A stretch of 64,000 nt of DNA from Ecdyonurus torrentis (GCA_949318235.1 OX439131.1:45888859-45952858); one strand, 5' to 3'. Shown: positions 37,656-51,235, counted from the stretch's first letter. Notes: generated by a model not told the origin, from the letters alone. Made by a program: numbers and translations.

Positions 37656-37819
37656 TTTAAAATAAAATTCCCAGTTTTTTTTTTTTTTTTTTTTTTTTGA
37701 ATTATTAGAATTGAAAATCAGGTTTCGACTAAAAGTTGAACACATAATTTCTTTTTCTTTTTACACCGTAGTGATAATTGAAAATGACAACTTTCAATTT
37801 ACAAATTTTGAATTATTAT

Positions 37820-38041
37820 GCACAGAAAGAATAAATCACGTAATTTATGCTGCATTATTTACATCATTATAGCATAAACATTTCTAAATTGTAATAGCAT
37901 AAATAATTATGCTATAAAAACTAATATTACTGCTATGTAACATAATTAATATTGTAAAACGTAAATTATGTTGTAATCAATTACTTTTGCTGAAATTGAT
38001 CTATAGCATAATTATTACGTATTTATTTTTGTCTTTACAGA
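37820..38041 (+). mobile_element. Family 1 MITE copy (subfamily a), full length
   Basis: Starts GCACAGAAAGAATAAATCAC and ends TTACGTATTTATTTTTGTCT. It carries all internal blocks, including TTTATGCTGCATTATTTACA, AATAATTATGCTATAAAAAC and CATAATTATTACGT. Confidence 0.85.
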
Positions 38042-38154
38042 GGAAGAGTTTTAAATTTTAGACATATAAGACTTCAAACTACATCGTTTACTTGAAATTT
38101 ATGCATAACGTAAAATATTTTCAATTTTAATTTTAGTTAAAATCTTGTTTGTTT

Positions 38155-38250
38155 ATTTTTATTATTATTATTTTTAATAATAAAAATATGAGTACATACA
38201 TAAGTCCCACCAAGACAATGAAGTCTTATCGGTGGGTGCTTAATCAACAT
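38155..38250 (-). mobile_element. Possible LINE 3' end with (TAA)n tail
   Basis: Read on the reverse strand, a stem formed by CCCACCGATAAGACTTC and GTCTTGGTGGGAC is followed by about 20 bases and then TATTTTTATTATTAAAAATA and an (ATA/TAA) run. A terminal hairpin followed by TAA repeats is seen at the 3' ends of several non-LTR retrotransposon clades. A similar arrangement is at 45485-45565. No reverse transcriptase sequence is recognised next to it. Confidence 0.4.
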
Positions 38251-38739
38251 TATATAAAAAATGTTAGTAAGCATAAAACAGTATTACAATTTAGTAATTA
38301 AACAAAATCAGCACATTTCACATTTAAAAAAAAATTATCAACAAGAAACAAATAATAAAAAAAATTGTTTCTAATGTTACAGTATTTATAGTTTAATACA
38401 TAATAATTATTAAAATAATATTAAAAATGATTGTATAATAAACTATAAATATTCTTTATATGAAGCAAAAGGAGTTGGTTCTACAACATTCGCTACACGA
38501 GAGTTAAGTTACCAAATTGTTAATGTCAAAACACATATAAAATAATATAATTAACTTTACAATAATAAAAGTTTATTGTTCTTGGAATTCAAGTAATTTC
38601 TTTTCATGAATGTATTAACATAATCCAGTAAACATAAATAATTTTCTTTTATGTGTTTACACTGAAAGAGCACATAACTGTGGCATCCATACTTAGTTGA
38701 CCGATACAGGTAAATGCTATTTTAATACTGACTTTTGTT

Positions 38740-39030
38740 GTATACTACCTGGATAGCTATACTTCACCTGTCGTTATCATTATTATAATATTTTTCTTTG
38801 TACTACCTGGATAGCTACGTCACCTGTACTTATCATTATTATAATGTTTTACTTTCGTACTACCTGGATCACTTATCACTATTACCACTTATCATTATTA
38901 TAATATTTATCTTTGTATTACATGGATAGCTACTTCACCTGTAGTTATCATTATAATAATATTTACCTTTGCACTACCTGGATAGCTACTTAACCTGTAG
39001 TTACCATTAATCTAAGAATCACCTTTTCTA
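38740..39030 (+). repeat. Minisatellite, about 57-bp unit, five copies
   Basis: Units begin near 38741, 38800, 38857, 38915 and 38971 with variants of GTACTACCTGGATAGCTACT, continue TCACCTGTAGTTATCATTAT and TATAATATTTTTCTTT, then repeat. The third unit has lost part of the GATAGC block. Single related units occur at 47884 and 15932. Confidence 0.88.
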
Positions 39031-39154
39031 CGAACAACATAGTGGCTGCTTTTAGTCATTACTTAACCTAAGGATTGAATTTGTCGCTTCTTAAAGTGGT
39101 CCTGCTCTTATAACATTCAATAATAAACGTAAAATTCATGAGACGGGACCATCA

Positions 39155-39493
39155 TATACACATATTATGTTCCTTAGCCCTGCTGTACCCTCACTTAAGT
39201 CCCGAAATTCTATAACAATGTGGGCGAAAGGTTGACTTTTTTGAAAAATCGCCCAAAATGGAGTACTAATTTGTATTGTATTATCATACTTGTACCAATA
39301 TTCAAATGATCTTAAAACATTCTTAGCTTCTCGGGACTTTGGGGTTGAAAAACTGTAACGTACGGAACATTAGGATGTAATGAAATGATGTCCTAAATCC
39401 AGGTATACAATAGAAATTATAGCACGTGTTGCCTACTTAACAAGTTTTTGCCCCAGTATGTGAGGGTAGAGAAGGGTTAAGGGACATGTGTAT
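39155..39493. mobile_element. Solo TIR element of about 340 bp
   Basis: The left arm TATACACATATTATGTTCCT then TAGCCCTGCTGTACCCTCAC pairs with the right arm GTGAGGGTAGAGAAGGGTTA then AGGGACATGTGTATA. Further in, AAGTCCCGA and TCGGGACTT also pair. No transposase frame. Superfamily unknown; one copy in this window. Confidence 0.78.
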
Positions 39494-40124
39494 AATAGTC
39501 GCATATCGTAATTGATACTTGAGGTGATTTTTTTTCCAAGGATACGTATACGATCTCTTGAAGTGTTTTTCAGTGTACATTTTATATACAGATTTTTATT
39601 TTATGTTCAGAATATGTATGCTAATTTTATGTTGGTATCAGTGAATTTTGAAGAAATGGTCATTAAAAACACTAAAAAAAAACTTTGCATTTTAATGCAT
39701 GGTTTTGAGTATGACAAAAAAAAATACCAATACCTTTTCAATTCTCAGACAACGCAAACTTAATGAATATTAATATCAAAATGCTTAATTTTGAACTATA
39801 AAATAATTTTTATCTATTTTTTACATGAAAAAGTATTTAAATTAAGTCCAAAATATGTCCTTGAAGTCGTCAATGAAAGTACATTTAAAATCCAGCCAGC
39901 TTGCAGACAAAAATAAAAGGTATTATTAATTTAACAGCAAATATATAAGTTTATTTTATATTGCTATCCTTGAACTCTGTGCACTTGCTATAAAATTAAA
40001 TGCAATCAATTATTGGCACTCGATCAATATCTCTCTCTGTCAACCGGTCGCGTACATGACAAATTCTAGACGGAAAACAAGAAACAATTTTTATATTTGT
40101 CATTCGGAAGATAAAATTTCAAAC

Positions 40125-40440
40125 TATAGTGTGTGTGTGCATGGCTTCATAATAAATGCGCTTTGATGCCATAATTGAGCAACGTGTAACATTGCATAGC
40201 ATTATATGTAGGACAAACGTGGGTTTTCGCTATTTTCTTTGGAAAATAAGATATTTTTTTGTCATTATTATTTTTCTCGCATACTGGAAAACCTAATTCA
40301 ACTTGTAAACAGCATCAATGCTCTCAAAAAATTGCTAATGTATTTTTAAACTGGCAAAAGGTGGCATTTTCCCATACCGACCCATGTTATTTAGTACTCA
40401 CTTATGGCGTTGACTTTAACATGCAGGTAACCACCCTATA
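40125..40440 (+). mobile_element. Family 2 MITE copy
   Basis: Left end TATAGTGTGTGTGCATGGCT, right end GGTAACCACCCTATA. The interior keeps TAATAAATGCGCTTTGATGC, ACAGCATCAATGCTCTC, TTTTAAACTGGCAAAA and GGCGTTGACTTTAACATG. Confidence 0.82.
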
Positions 40441-40568
40441 TAATTCTAAAGATTTTTATATTAGTAGGGATGGTAGTATATGGTTCGCGAGGTATTGTAG
40501 AAACTTGCATTTACTATTTAAATTCCAAATTTGTACACTTTCTATGGTTTATATCTGGAATAACTCAG

Positions 40569-40593
40569 TATATATATATATATATATATATAT
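40569..40593. repeat. (TA)n, left part of a tract split by a transposon
   Basis: A short TA run ending exactly at the left end of the hAT-like element. It continues at 41773. Confidence 0.9.
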
Positions 40594-41898
<1,305 letters not shown>

Positions 41899-42269
41899 TT
41901 TTCCAGAAGATTACAATATTTTATGAACGTAATTTACAGCAATAAAAAGTCCAGGTTGCCGTTTGACTGGGATTGCAATTACATTTCAAAATCAACTTTT
42001 TTTTTTTCTTTTTTCTTAATTTTTAGTCGAATTTGATTGTCGTCTATAAAATGGCACACTGTGATTGATTTGTGCATAAATAAGGCATAAATAAGTTCCT
42101 AATTATAATAATTAAGATTAAGAAAGTTTGCCATACATAATTCTAAAACTATTAATAATTTTGGTGTCAATAAATTTGAAATGAACAATAAAAAACGTTA
42201 TTACAGTACATTATTGTGTTGCCAGGCACCTCGTTTTTTTTTTTTTTTTTTTTTAATAATTAATTTACC

Positions 42270-42610
42270 TAGTTACGCTCTGGGGTTGCGAGTACTCGCA
42301 GATTTGTTCTTACAGTTCTCTATCAATCACTAAGTACTTATATACATGGTGACAGTTTCATTGTTACGACAATGATGATGCAGGGCGGGTGCTCAACAAT
42401 GGGTGGTCCGACCTAAGTTATAATCATGCGCGAACAGTGCATGTCTACAATTTGACTGGGAGAGAAGGGGTGGACCTGATTACAAGTCACCTCACTGCTT
42501 CAATAACCATGTAGCGAAGACAACGAGACAAGTATGAATGTCTACTTGTTAACACTTGACCTTGATTGCGCGCGTAATCAAGACAAATTGACAATAATCA
42601 ATAAGCACGT
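42270..42610. other. Moderate-GC unique stretch
   Basis: About 340 bases with more even composition than the flanks and no match elsewhere in the window. GGGTTGCGAGTACTCGCAGA contains a small palindrome, and TTGATTGCGCGCGTAATCAA is a near-perfect palindrome at 42562-42582. No frame is long enough to call. It could be a regulatory region or a non-coding exon. Confidence 0.3.
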
Positions 42611-43060
42611 GGTCACGACTAAGCATTGATTGGAAATATTATAAATTATATATATAAAGACTTTGAAACAGCAAGGTAAATAACTTAGTTAGAATTTTTT
42701 ATTGAATTTAATAGATTTTATATAGCGCATGTAGTATACTTGTAAATCAATTAGATGATAGATAATACAAAAAAATAATAATAAATGGGAACATATTATA
42801 CGTATTATATGTATTAATGCTATATTGCGAAGGTCCCCAATTTCCTGTACCTTAACGCTTGACAGAAAAAAAAAAAAAAAAAAAACTACTGCACCGAATT
42901 TGGACAAAATTATAAAAAAATTAATATATGTATATATATACAAAAAACAGTGTTTATACTGTATAAAAAAACTGTTGAGTTTATTGTTGCCTGGTATTAG
43001 TTAAAAATACTAAACAAGATATTATGGTAAACATAATATAAAAATATATACATACCGATC

Positions 43061-43254
43061 TTTTCGCGTCAAGATGAAGCTTCTAAACTTTACAAATTTT
43101 CAAAGAATGAACGATCTGCACTTTACAAAATATGCAGCTACCTATAGAGATTTTACACCTGTTTATATAGCAGAAACTCTAGGTAGCCGTGACTTTGTAA
43201 AGAGTAGATCGTAAATTCTTTGGAAATTTGTTAAAGCTTTATCTTGACGCGAAA
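43061..43254. mobile_element. Foldback MITE of about 195 bp
   Basis: TTTTCGCGTCAAGATGAAGC on the left pairs with GCTTTATCTTGACGCGAAAA on the right. Pairing continues with ACAAATTTTCAAAGAAT against TTCTTTGGAAATTTGT, CGATCTGCACTTTACAAA against TTTGTAAAGAGTAGATCG, and GCTACCTATAGAG against CTCTAGGTAGC. Nearly the whole element folds. One copy. Confidence 0.87.
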
Positions 43255-43300
43255 AAAACTCAAAAAATTATTTTTTGAGTTCTAGCACGCGCTATAGGTT

Positions 43301-43360
43301 TACATTTTGAGTGTCCCGAAAATAAAAATATTGGATTCCGCGGGATACTTAAAATGTAAG
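43301..43360. repeat. 60-bp hairpin
   Basis: TACATTTTGAGTGTCCCG and CGGGATACTTAAAATGTA pair imperfectly. One arm and its left flank (CTATAG..TTACATTTTGAG) recur at 45133-45165. Confidence 0.65.
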
Positions 43361-43671
43361 GGTGTATCCATATGAGCTCATATTTAATGCGCTTGGGCAC
43401 CATACTGGAGTAATGAATAACATTGCTCAGCATAGAACAAACTTCATTTTTTACTATTTTCTTTGGGAAATCAGTTAATTTGTATTGTTATTATTATTTT
43501 TTCTCACGTACTTGAGATACTAATTCAAGCTATTAACAGCATCAATGCTCTAACAAAAATATTTTATAGTGTAAGTGTTTTAAACTTGCAAACTGATTTA
43601 TTTTCCTATGTGGCACATATTATTGCGTGATCCAATGGTGTCAACTTTAACACGAATGCATACACCTTATA
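43357..43671 (+). mobile_element. Family 2 MITE copy
   Basis: Left end TAAGGGTGTATCCATATGAG, right end ACGAATGCATACACCTTAT. The interior has ATAACATTGCTCAGCATAGA, ACAGCATCAATGCTCTAAC and GGTGTCAACTTTAACACG. Confidence 0.82.
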
Positions 43672-43771
43672 GTGCACTATAACTGAAAAAGCTTAGTTAG
43701 TCTTGGTAAATTTAGTCTAAAACATAATAATCAACTTGAGTTTTTGACTGGATCGCCGCGTTTTTTAGGTT

Positions 43772-44164
43772 ACACTGAGCTGGTATGGCCAAGTGGTGAA
43801 GGCAGCTGACTCGTAACTCTGTACTCCTCACCAAGTATATAGGTTCGAGCCACTGCTAGGTGCGTACGTGACGTGTGAGAGCACAACATGTTGCACGATG
43901 CATGTTTACATGCAGTTCATGACAATGCACAGCATTCGGGAGGTGCATGATCGATAAGATTGCACCGATCAGCCTGCCTAGACGTTTCCACGGTTTCTCT
44001 AGGCTGTCGTGGCGAATGCCGGGCTGTGTACTTACACCGTGGCCGGCCCGTGTGTGCTTTTACATTGATTGGAAAGTCCCTACCAGTCTATAAGAAAATG
44101 TCATGACTGGGATTGGGGTTGGTGTAGCACAATAACACAATATGACAAGCAAAAAAAAAAAAAT
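43772..44164 (+). mobile_element. tRNA-derived SINE, full-length copy
   Basis: About 390 bp. The head has an exact polymerase III box A, TGGCCAAGTGG (43786-43796), and box B GGTTCGAGCCA (43842-43852), 46 bases apart, resembling a class II (Leu/Ser-like) tRNA. The body has landmarks GCATTCGGGAGGTGCATGAT, GTTTCCACGGTTTCTCTAGG and GGCCCGTGTGTGCTTTTAC. The tail ends ATATGACAAGC plus an A run. It encodes no protein and would need a LINE partner for mobility. Its head is complete, so polymerase III transcription is possible. Confidence 0.92.
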
Positions 44165-44513
44165 AAAAGATATTATTTTCTATTTAAGTTAACATAAGGT
44201 AACAGATATAATAACACCCATTGAATATTACATAACTTTATAAAAGCGTCTTGTTGTACGTTCTCTATACGTAGATTATGTGACGTGGTTACTTACAGAA
44301 ACATGTGTTACCATGTATGATCTGTCAATAAAAACATTTTGATATTAAACATGAGCAATTTGACATTGTCACATATTAGCTATCAAAAATCATAAATCAA
44401 TGTTTTAGTTCAATAGAAAAGTAGTTCAATACGTTTTGACAACGAGATATTGCGACATCACGACAAATGACTTTGTGCTGTGAAAAAGTAACATTGTCCA
44501 TATACATAGTCAG

Positions 44514-44516
<3 letters not shown>

Positions 44517-44554
<38 letters not shown>
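44517..44554. repeat. (GA)n microsatellite
   Basis: About 19 AG units. Confidence 0.95.
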
Positions 44555-44557
<3 letters not shown>

Positions 44558-45484
44558 CAGGAGCAAGGTGAGATGGTATATTTTTATACTTGTAGAGATG
44601 AGATGTGCCAAGTATATAAAAAGAGAGACAAGATCTCTCGCATGCCACTTTGACTCGTGTTACCAAATAACATCACATATACGTGACTCCAAATCTTCTC
44701 ATTAATCTCACTCAATACATGTGTCAACTTAACACACACACACACAAAATACTTACTTTGTATAATATGCTTTTATTATCATGAACATATTATTATTATT
44801 ATACTTTAACGAGAGAGATCAATAATTATGATCAGCTTATCACGAAAGAGTAATCGTCAATTTGGACATGATTTTTGTGTACAGCGGCACTGTGGACCCA
44901 GGGGAACCTAAATACGTAAAAATTATAAGGTGTGGCTATATGCGAAATTTTACACTAAAGTGTTAATTAAATAAAAAATTGTCCTTATTTTAAATTATTT
45001 ACCTGAACTTTTTAAGTAGCCAAATTGGTCTGTGAAATGAGAGTTTAAAAAAAAAATAATAATAAAAAACTGCTGAGTTCTCGTTAGTGGTTTTAGGCAT
45101 AAAAATTACTGTTAGGGTAAGTTGAGCTTTTGAGCTCGCTATAGTCTTACATTTTGAGAATCCTAGATAAAAAAAATCATTTATTTTCGGTACATTCAAG
45201 TACAGTGCTTTTGAACTCAAAAAGTTATGATCAATATACTATATTGGTCATTTTCATGCTTAAAATCAACAATAAAGCTCACCAAATGTTTTTAATCCTT
45301 TTTTTTTTTTTAGGCTTAGTCTCTTCACATATTGGTGTCTAACACAATAAGCTTTGAAATGATATCAGTTTTGATAACAGGTTTTATTTTTTAAACGAAT
45401 GAGGCCTCTTGCCCACCGCGTTCAGTAACTGACATTCAACATCAAATTCAATAATATTTACTATAGTCAATGTAAACATTTTTA

Positions 45485-45565
45485 TTATTATTATTATTTT
45501 AAACACACAATTTTTACAAAATCCAACCAAGGCATAGCCTTATTGGTTGGTTCATAATATTTTAT
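45485..45565 (-). mobile_element. Possible LINE 3' end with (TAA)n tail
   Basis: On the reverse strand a stem, CCAACCAATAAGGC with GCCTTGGTTGG, is followed by TTTTGTAAAAATTGTGTGTT and then an AATAATAATAATAA tail. The architecture matches 38155-38250, although the stem sequence differs. Confidence 0.4.
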
Positions 45566-46402
45566 ACACAAATGCATTAAATAATTACATTACTACTATA
45601 TAGTCATGAAAATTATTTTATATTTCAAGTTTAAATAAAAATAATTGATACAAAAAGACATAAATATTTTCTTATTTACATGAAGCCATATGCATGATAA
45701 CATGCATATAACTGCATATATTTACATATAGTCCTGGTACGTCTCGGGTAGATTATCATAATATGGACTTATGACCACTCCCCATAATCTTAAACAAATT
45801 TTAGACTTGTATCCTAGCAATGATCACCCTATGTATAGAACCAGTATTATCAAACAATTAAGTTTCAATTTCATATTATATAATACTAAAATGGGCTAAG
45901 CGTACAGCACAAGTGTATGAGATAAATGCGGGTAAATATTTCTAAGAACTAGCAATAAGCAAATATTAATATTCAAATTTAAAATAATTACATCGCATTA
46001 TTATACAGACTATATGATTGACAGTTAATTAGAGATTATATAGTTAACGCTCGCCACAATATTGTATATTATGAGAAAAGTAACCTTACTATATACATGA
46101 AGCAGACACGTAACAACGTTTATTTTGATCCCTGAAATGATTAAAAAATACTATTTTAAACTCTTTTTTTTTATCAGATTTTACTTTTATTTACTCTACT
46201 AATTTCAAAATATACTTTTGCTTTTAGGTGTGGAGCGTAATGATTAATTATTATGAAATTTAAAGAGTCTAAAATTCTTAATTAGTTTTTTTATCAGCCT
46301 CAAAGTATGTCTAGTATATACCCTGCTGAACTAATTACATAGTTGTGCAATTATAGGAATTTAGGGGTTCCTTGACTTTCACGCAGTATACCTATTCTTT
46401 GT

Positions 46403-46588
46403 ATGTTTGTGTGTGTTTTTCTTTGTTTTTCTAATCTTTGTTTGTGTATTTGTTTATTTATGTGTTTGCTTGTATGTGTGTTTGTTTGTTTATTTGTTTG
46501 TTTCTTTGTGTGTATGTTTGTTTGCTTCTTTGTTTGTTTGTTTGTTTGTTTGTTTGTTTGTTTGTTTGTTTGTTTGTTTGTTTGTTTA
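46403..46588. repeat. (TTTG)n array, degenerate then pure
   Basis: Imperfect TTTG/TGTG units become a pure TTTG run from about 46531. All three forward frames stay open across it, giving artefactual C/V/F-rich peptides. Confidence 0.95.
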
Positions 46589-46707
46589 TACCTATTCTAC
46601 ATAAAAGTCTCATATTAGCCTCACTAAAATTTACAAGTTAAGTAAGCTTAGCTTATAGCTTTTCTTAGGAAAAAGTGAATGACAGAAAGCGAGAGACAGA
46701 CAGACAG

Positions 46708-46893
46708 ATAATAAATGGCTTTATGTCATATAGCATAAATGTTGCTATTTTATAGAATTGTATTCATAATTATGCTGTGAAATCTATTTGATTTTCAAGT
46801 GCCATATAATAATTATTCATTATTGTTGAAATTATATGATACATTGCTGAAAACGGGCTATAGCATAATTATTTCTTATTTATCTTTGTCCAT

Positions 46894-46897
<4 letters not shown>
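46708..46897 (+). mobile_element. Family 1 MITE copy (subfamily a), diverged
   Basis: TTTATGTCATATAGCATAAA, TAATTATGCTGTGAAATCTA, GCTGAAAACGGGCTATAGCA and TTATTTATCTTTGTCCATGA. The right end passes straight into a (GA)n array. Confidence 0.72.

Positions 46898-46966
<69 letters not shown>
46896..46966. repeat. (GA)n microsatellite at a MITE end
   Basis: About 35 AG units starting at the family 1 right terminus (CATGACAGAG). Confidence 0.96.
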
Positions 46967-46968
<2 letters not shown>

Positions 46969-47883
46969 AAAAGTTTAAAGTTCCTATAAAATGTCTATAG
47001 TTACATACAGTATTACCCGATGCAAATTTCAATCCAAGTTTCCAACTCTCCTCGCACAACAAAAACAATAGATAACTCTCGCTTGTGCTATAACATATAA
47101 TAACATAACGCCAAAAATCTTCTCTCAAAGAAGGAGGTCAGGATTCCCAACAATACAAGCAGAAGCACACAAAGATGACTCGGAGTGAAAAAGTAGAAGT
47201 GGAATCCAAGGCACCTTGACTGCGCTGCTTTACTCCCATATGAAATATTACTAAAATATAGTCAACTAACCAGTCAAGAGTGGTAATTAAGGACCTAGTA
47301 TATCATAAATTTGACAAAACACAACGTTTCCACAGCATAAAGTTACTTTTTTTTTTATCTTAACTATTTTTTTCTATAACCAGGATCTAAGCAAACTTTT
47401 ACCCTTGGACATTAATTGGCCACAAAATATATAAAGCATATTTATGAAAGATTTTGTAAAAATTTATCATATAAACCACAAAGTAAAGTTTATATATAGT
47501 AGAAAACAAGGTAACCATTTTTAATCATATTTTATATACTATACAATATTTTATATTAAAAAAAAAGAGACTTAAATGATTTTTTTACGAGCATTATGAG
47601 CTGGCAATTTATGATAACGTTACAAAATATGATTGAGATGAATTCCTAACCTGCTGTGCTAATTAAATGTTAAATATGATCAAAAATTTTATATACCAGC
47701 ATTCTTTTAGTGCAAGTATATTTAAGAAAGTTGAAATATTGCTAAATAAATTAACCTTACATAAATCTAACTTAATATTATCTATTTGCTACACTATAGT
47801 AAGAGAACAAATTATCTAGTTTAATTAGCTCAACAGCACAGGAAAATATATAATACAAACTTCACGTAATATTTTGGTGTACT

Positions 47884-47942
47884 ATGTACTTGACCTGTAC
47901 CTGTAGTTATCATTTTTATTTAAAAATTAACCTTTGTACTAT
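47884..47942 (+). repeat. Isolated unit of the 57-bp minisatellite
   Basis: GTACCTGTAGTTATCATTTT and AACCTTTGTACTATG match the unit of 38740-39030. It directly abuts the family 1 dimer. Confidence 0.55.
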
Positions 47943-48157
47943 GAAAAAAATGAAGAACGTAATTTTTGCTGCACTGGATTTTTAATTTTAGAGCATAAAT
48001 ATTGTTATTTGTAGTAATATAAAGTAATTATGCTAAACAACGTAACTGTTATGCTATGTAGTAAAATCACTATACAATATAGCATAAGTTATAATGTTAT
48101 GAATTATTGCTGCATTGAGCTAGCATAATTATTACGTATATTTATTTCTGTACGCAC
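47940..48157 (+). mobile_element. Family 1 MITE, first copy of a head-to-tail dimer
   Basis: Starts near GAAGAACGTAATTTTTGCTG and contains TTAGAGCATAAATATTG, AATTATGCTAAACAACGTAA and TTGAGCTAGCATAATTATTA. It ends ATTTATTTCTGTACGCACGG, which is also the start of the next copy. Confidence 0.82.
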
Positions 48158-48370
48158 GGAAATAATAAATTACGTAATTTATGCTGCATTTTAGTTATTA
48201 TAGCATAAATTAGGATAAATTAGAACAACATAAATAATTATGCCGTATAACATAATATTTATGCTATATAGTATAATTATTATGCAATATAACATAAATT
48301 ATGTCGTATTAAACAATTTGTGCTGAAAATGAGCTTATAATTATTACGTGTATTTATTTCTGTACGTGTT
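48150..48370 (+). mobile_element. Family 1 MITE, second copy of a head-to-tail dimer
   Basis: Well preserved. Left terminus ACGCACGGAAATAATAAATT, right terminus TATTTATTTCTGTACGTGT. The interior has TTTATGCTGCATTTTAGTTA, TAATTATGCCGTATAACATA and TTTGTGCTGAAAATGAGC. I used it as the reference for subfamily a. Confidence 0.87.
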
Positions 48371-48660
48371 GACAACATAGTGATAATACTTTAGCTTTAT
48401 GATTAAAAATAGAGAATTTTAATTTAAACTAAAAGTAATCATTGTTAAATTGTTTTTTCAGTGTGTATATATCTAATTGTTGTTTGTAATTACGTGAAAT
48501 TTGTATCTCTTTGTTTTTTGATGAGAAGAAGTGGGAAATGTTTAGACTGATATTTTGTCAGTATCAAAAAACGTTAGAGCCATTGGGACACAAGGCCAAA
48601 TTATTTTTCTTTTATATATTATAACAGAACCCTCCTCTATATTAAAAGCAAACGTGTATG

Positions 48661-48663
<3 letters not shown>

Positions 48664-48692
<29 letters not shown>
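48664..48692. repeat. (TA)n microsatellite inside a short inverted repeat
   Basis: The TA run is bracketed by GTGTATGTATTA and TAATACACAC. Confidence 0.9.
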
Positions 48693-48696
<4 letters not shown>

Positions 48697-48775
48697 CACA
48701 CACTGAACGGCGGCGAACGGCGCGCGTTATTACTTTTTGCTTTTGCCAAGGTAACAAACACGACTCGAGTCATCC

Positions 48776-48898
<123 letters not shown>

Positions 48899-49650
48899 TT
48901 TCTATCTCACCAGCGTGGGATGGTAATATAATGTTAGCAAAAGCGTACGTACGTCTTCCAGCACCGGTAGTAGCTTTACTTTATACAGAGTGTTTCAATA
49001 GTCTTTTAAAAATAAACACACAATAAACAACACATAGAAGAAGTTACGTAATTTTATAATATACTGATATGTAATTAACTCTATATTTATAATATAGTAT
49101 AAATGTTATTAAATTGTATCAATAATAATACTTTAATAGGTATTTTTTTTTTAATATATTGAAAATTGATTTATACAGGGCAGTACAATGAACATATGGG
49201 GATTTTTAATTCATTTGTTACTTCATATAAATATGGAATTTTTTGTCTCAATAAAAGAAACTTTTATTCACATTTTCTATTCAACATATCTGTTATGGTA
49301 TGTGTATAGTTGCTATGGCATAGATTATGTTGCCATGAAGAAATTTTGCATATTATACTTATTACATATTTATTTATTTCTTTGCTATTAAAACATTAAT
49401 GTTTAAATTAGCATATACTTTAGCTTTAGTGAATTATAAAATATCTTATACCCTATAAAATTTGGAGTGTGGCAGAAATACTTTCATAACAATTTTAGCT
49501 TAACACTATCTAACACATCAATCGGACAGAAAAAAATGACACATGGAAAAACATTTATCAGATGTATTATATAAAATGTCAAATTTTTGACGATGAACCC
49601 TATATTCCCTTATGAGCCTAATATAATGTAACTTTACGTATACAAAATGT

Positions 49651-49683
<33 letters not shown>

Positions 49684-50572
49684 CTGTAAACATCATTATA
49701 GAAGCAAAATATTCTTAAACTTGCAGTTCTTTCATATTTACTTCATGTATCCAAATATCATATTGACCAATAAATGTATAGTTTTGAGTTCTAGGAATAA
49801 TTAGGGGAAAAAATCCATATAAGAGGTGAATATAATGAATTAAAAAGAAACAAGAAGAAATCAGCAAATTTGTAAAGAGAAATGACCTGTAATATACTGT
49901 ACAACATTTTGGTAGCAAAGATACAAAAAACAAAAAAATTCAGCTAAATTTTTGCATAAGATTACAAGAGAAAAAGAATATTGTTTAGTTTCTATTTCTA
50001 TGTATATGTAAGGACTGACAAAGGCACACGCACACATGCTCCTTTTTCTCGTGGATTCCTATGCCAAAAGCTCTTAAATTTATTATGACTTATTTATATA
50101 TATAAAAAAAAAATCACTGTATCGTATTTTTCAACGTGGTTAATAATGATAATAATATTTTCAATGCAAGTCACTTAAAAAGAAACCAAACTTTTATTAC
50201 AGATTTGATCCAAAATCGCGACAATTATAATAGACTTTTATAGACTACGTTGAGTTTGAATAATATACATTCTTTACAAATCAAAATATTATATAATCGC
50301 GCCTGATTTTTGGTACACCCTGTATAATCATAGTAGTGACCATCCTTGTTGCCAGGGTAGGGTGTCTTCATAAACAAGGTCGAATATCTTTACAAAATAA
50401 CTCAGGGTAATTACAAAATAAAACACTTTATTTCATTTTAATTTACATTACCGTATAAGTATGGCCCACTATATAGAAAACAGAGAGGTAGGTATGTTTT
50501 TAATTATATTTTTTAGCACTTTTAAAACTGAGTAAATATAATTTATGTGATAAGTCTGAATGTGGTACATGT

Positions 50573-50674
<102 letters not shown>

Positions 50675-51055
50675 ACTCATACACTGTATAGCCTTACAGC
50701 TTACAAGTAGGTTTTACTCATAATTAAGGTAGGAGTTTCCAGTTCAAATATTTCCAGATTTGATCGCTTATTGTCACCAAAATTAGTATTGTTTAGAAGC
50801 TTATTATTTTACCTACCCGTGATGTAAATATTAGAGTAGGTTACCGTTAAAATAACAACGAAACTAATCGTTGAAATTAACATAAAATCTTATGGGTCTA
50901 TAGGTCTACAAAGCAGGCATTTTCTGGTCTAAAGTTACAAAATCATGTAATTCATAAAATTTGCATAGTGACACCATCATAAATTTTACCCAACACCTTT
51001 TGTTCCTCTTTAGAGTACAAAATTTGCAAAAACCAAGAGATTATTATCACAACCT

Positions 51056-51175
51056 GTTATTACAACCGGAAGTACTCTCTTTTCTCAGATTTTAACCAAA
51101 TTAATGAAATAAAATTTAACACGTATTAATTTCAATTGATCACCTGTAAAATTTTAGTTGTTGTTGTTGTTGTTT

Positions 51176-51235
<60 letters not shown>

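Noticed and set aside
38740..39030. Tandem 57-bp repeats considered as a CRISPR-like array
   Set aside because: The whole unit repeats with no unique spacers, and the DNA is eukaryotic. It is a minisatellite.
43781..43860. Possible functional Leu/Ser-type tRNA gene
   Set aside because: Boxes A and B are present, but the acceptor stem does not close and the sequence continues into a SINE body with an A tail. It is the head of a SINE.
46403..46641. Cysteine/valine/phenylalanine-rich forward frames
   Set aside because: They are products of the TTTG array and are open in all three frames.
49042..49384. Possible interrupted family 1 copy
   Set aside because: GTTACGTAATTTTATAATATAC and a TTACATATTTATTTATTTCTTTG-like end hint at family 1, but the interior lacks the AGCATAA motifs.
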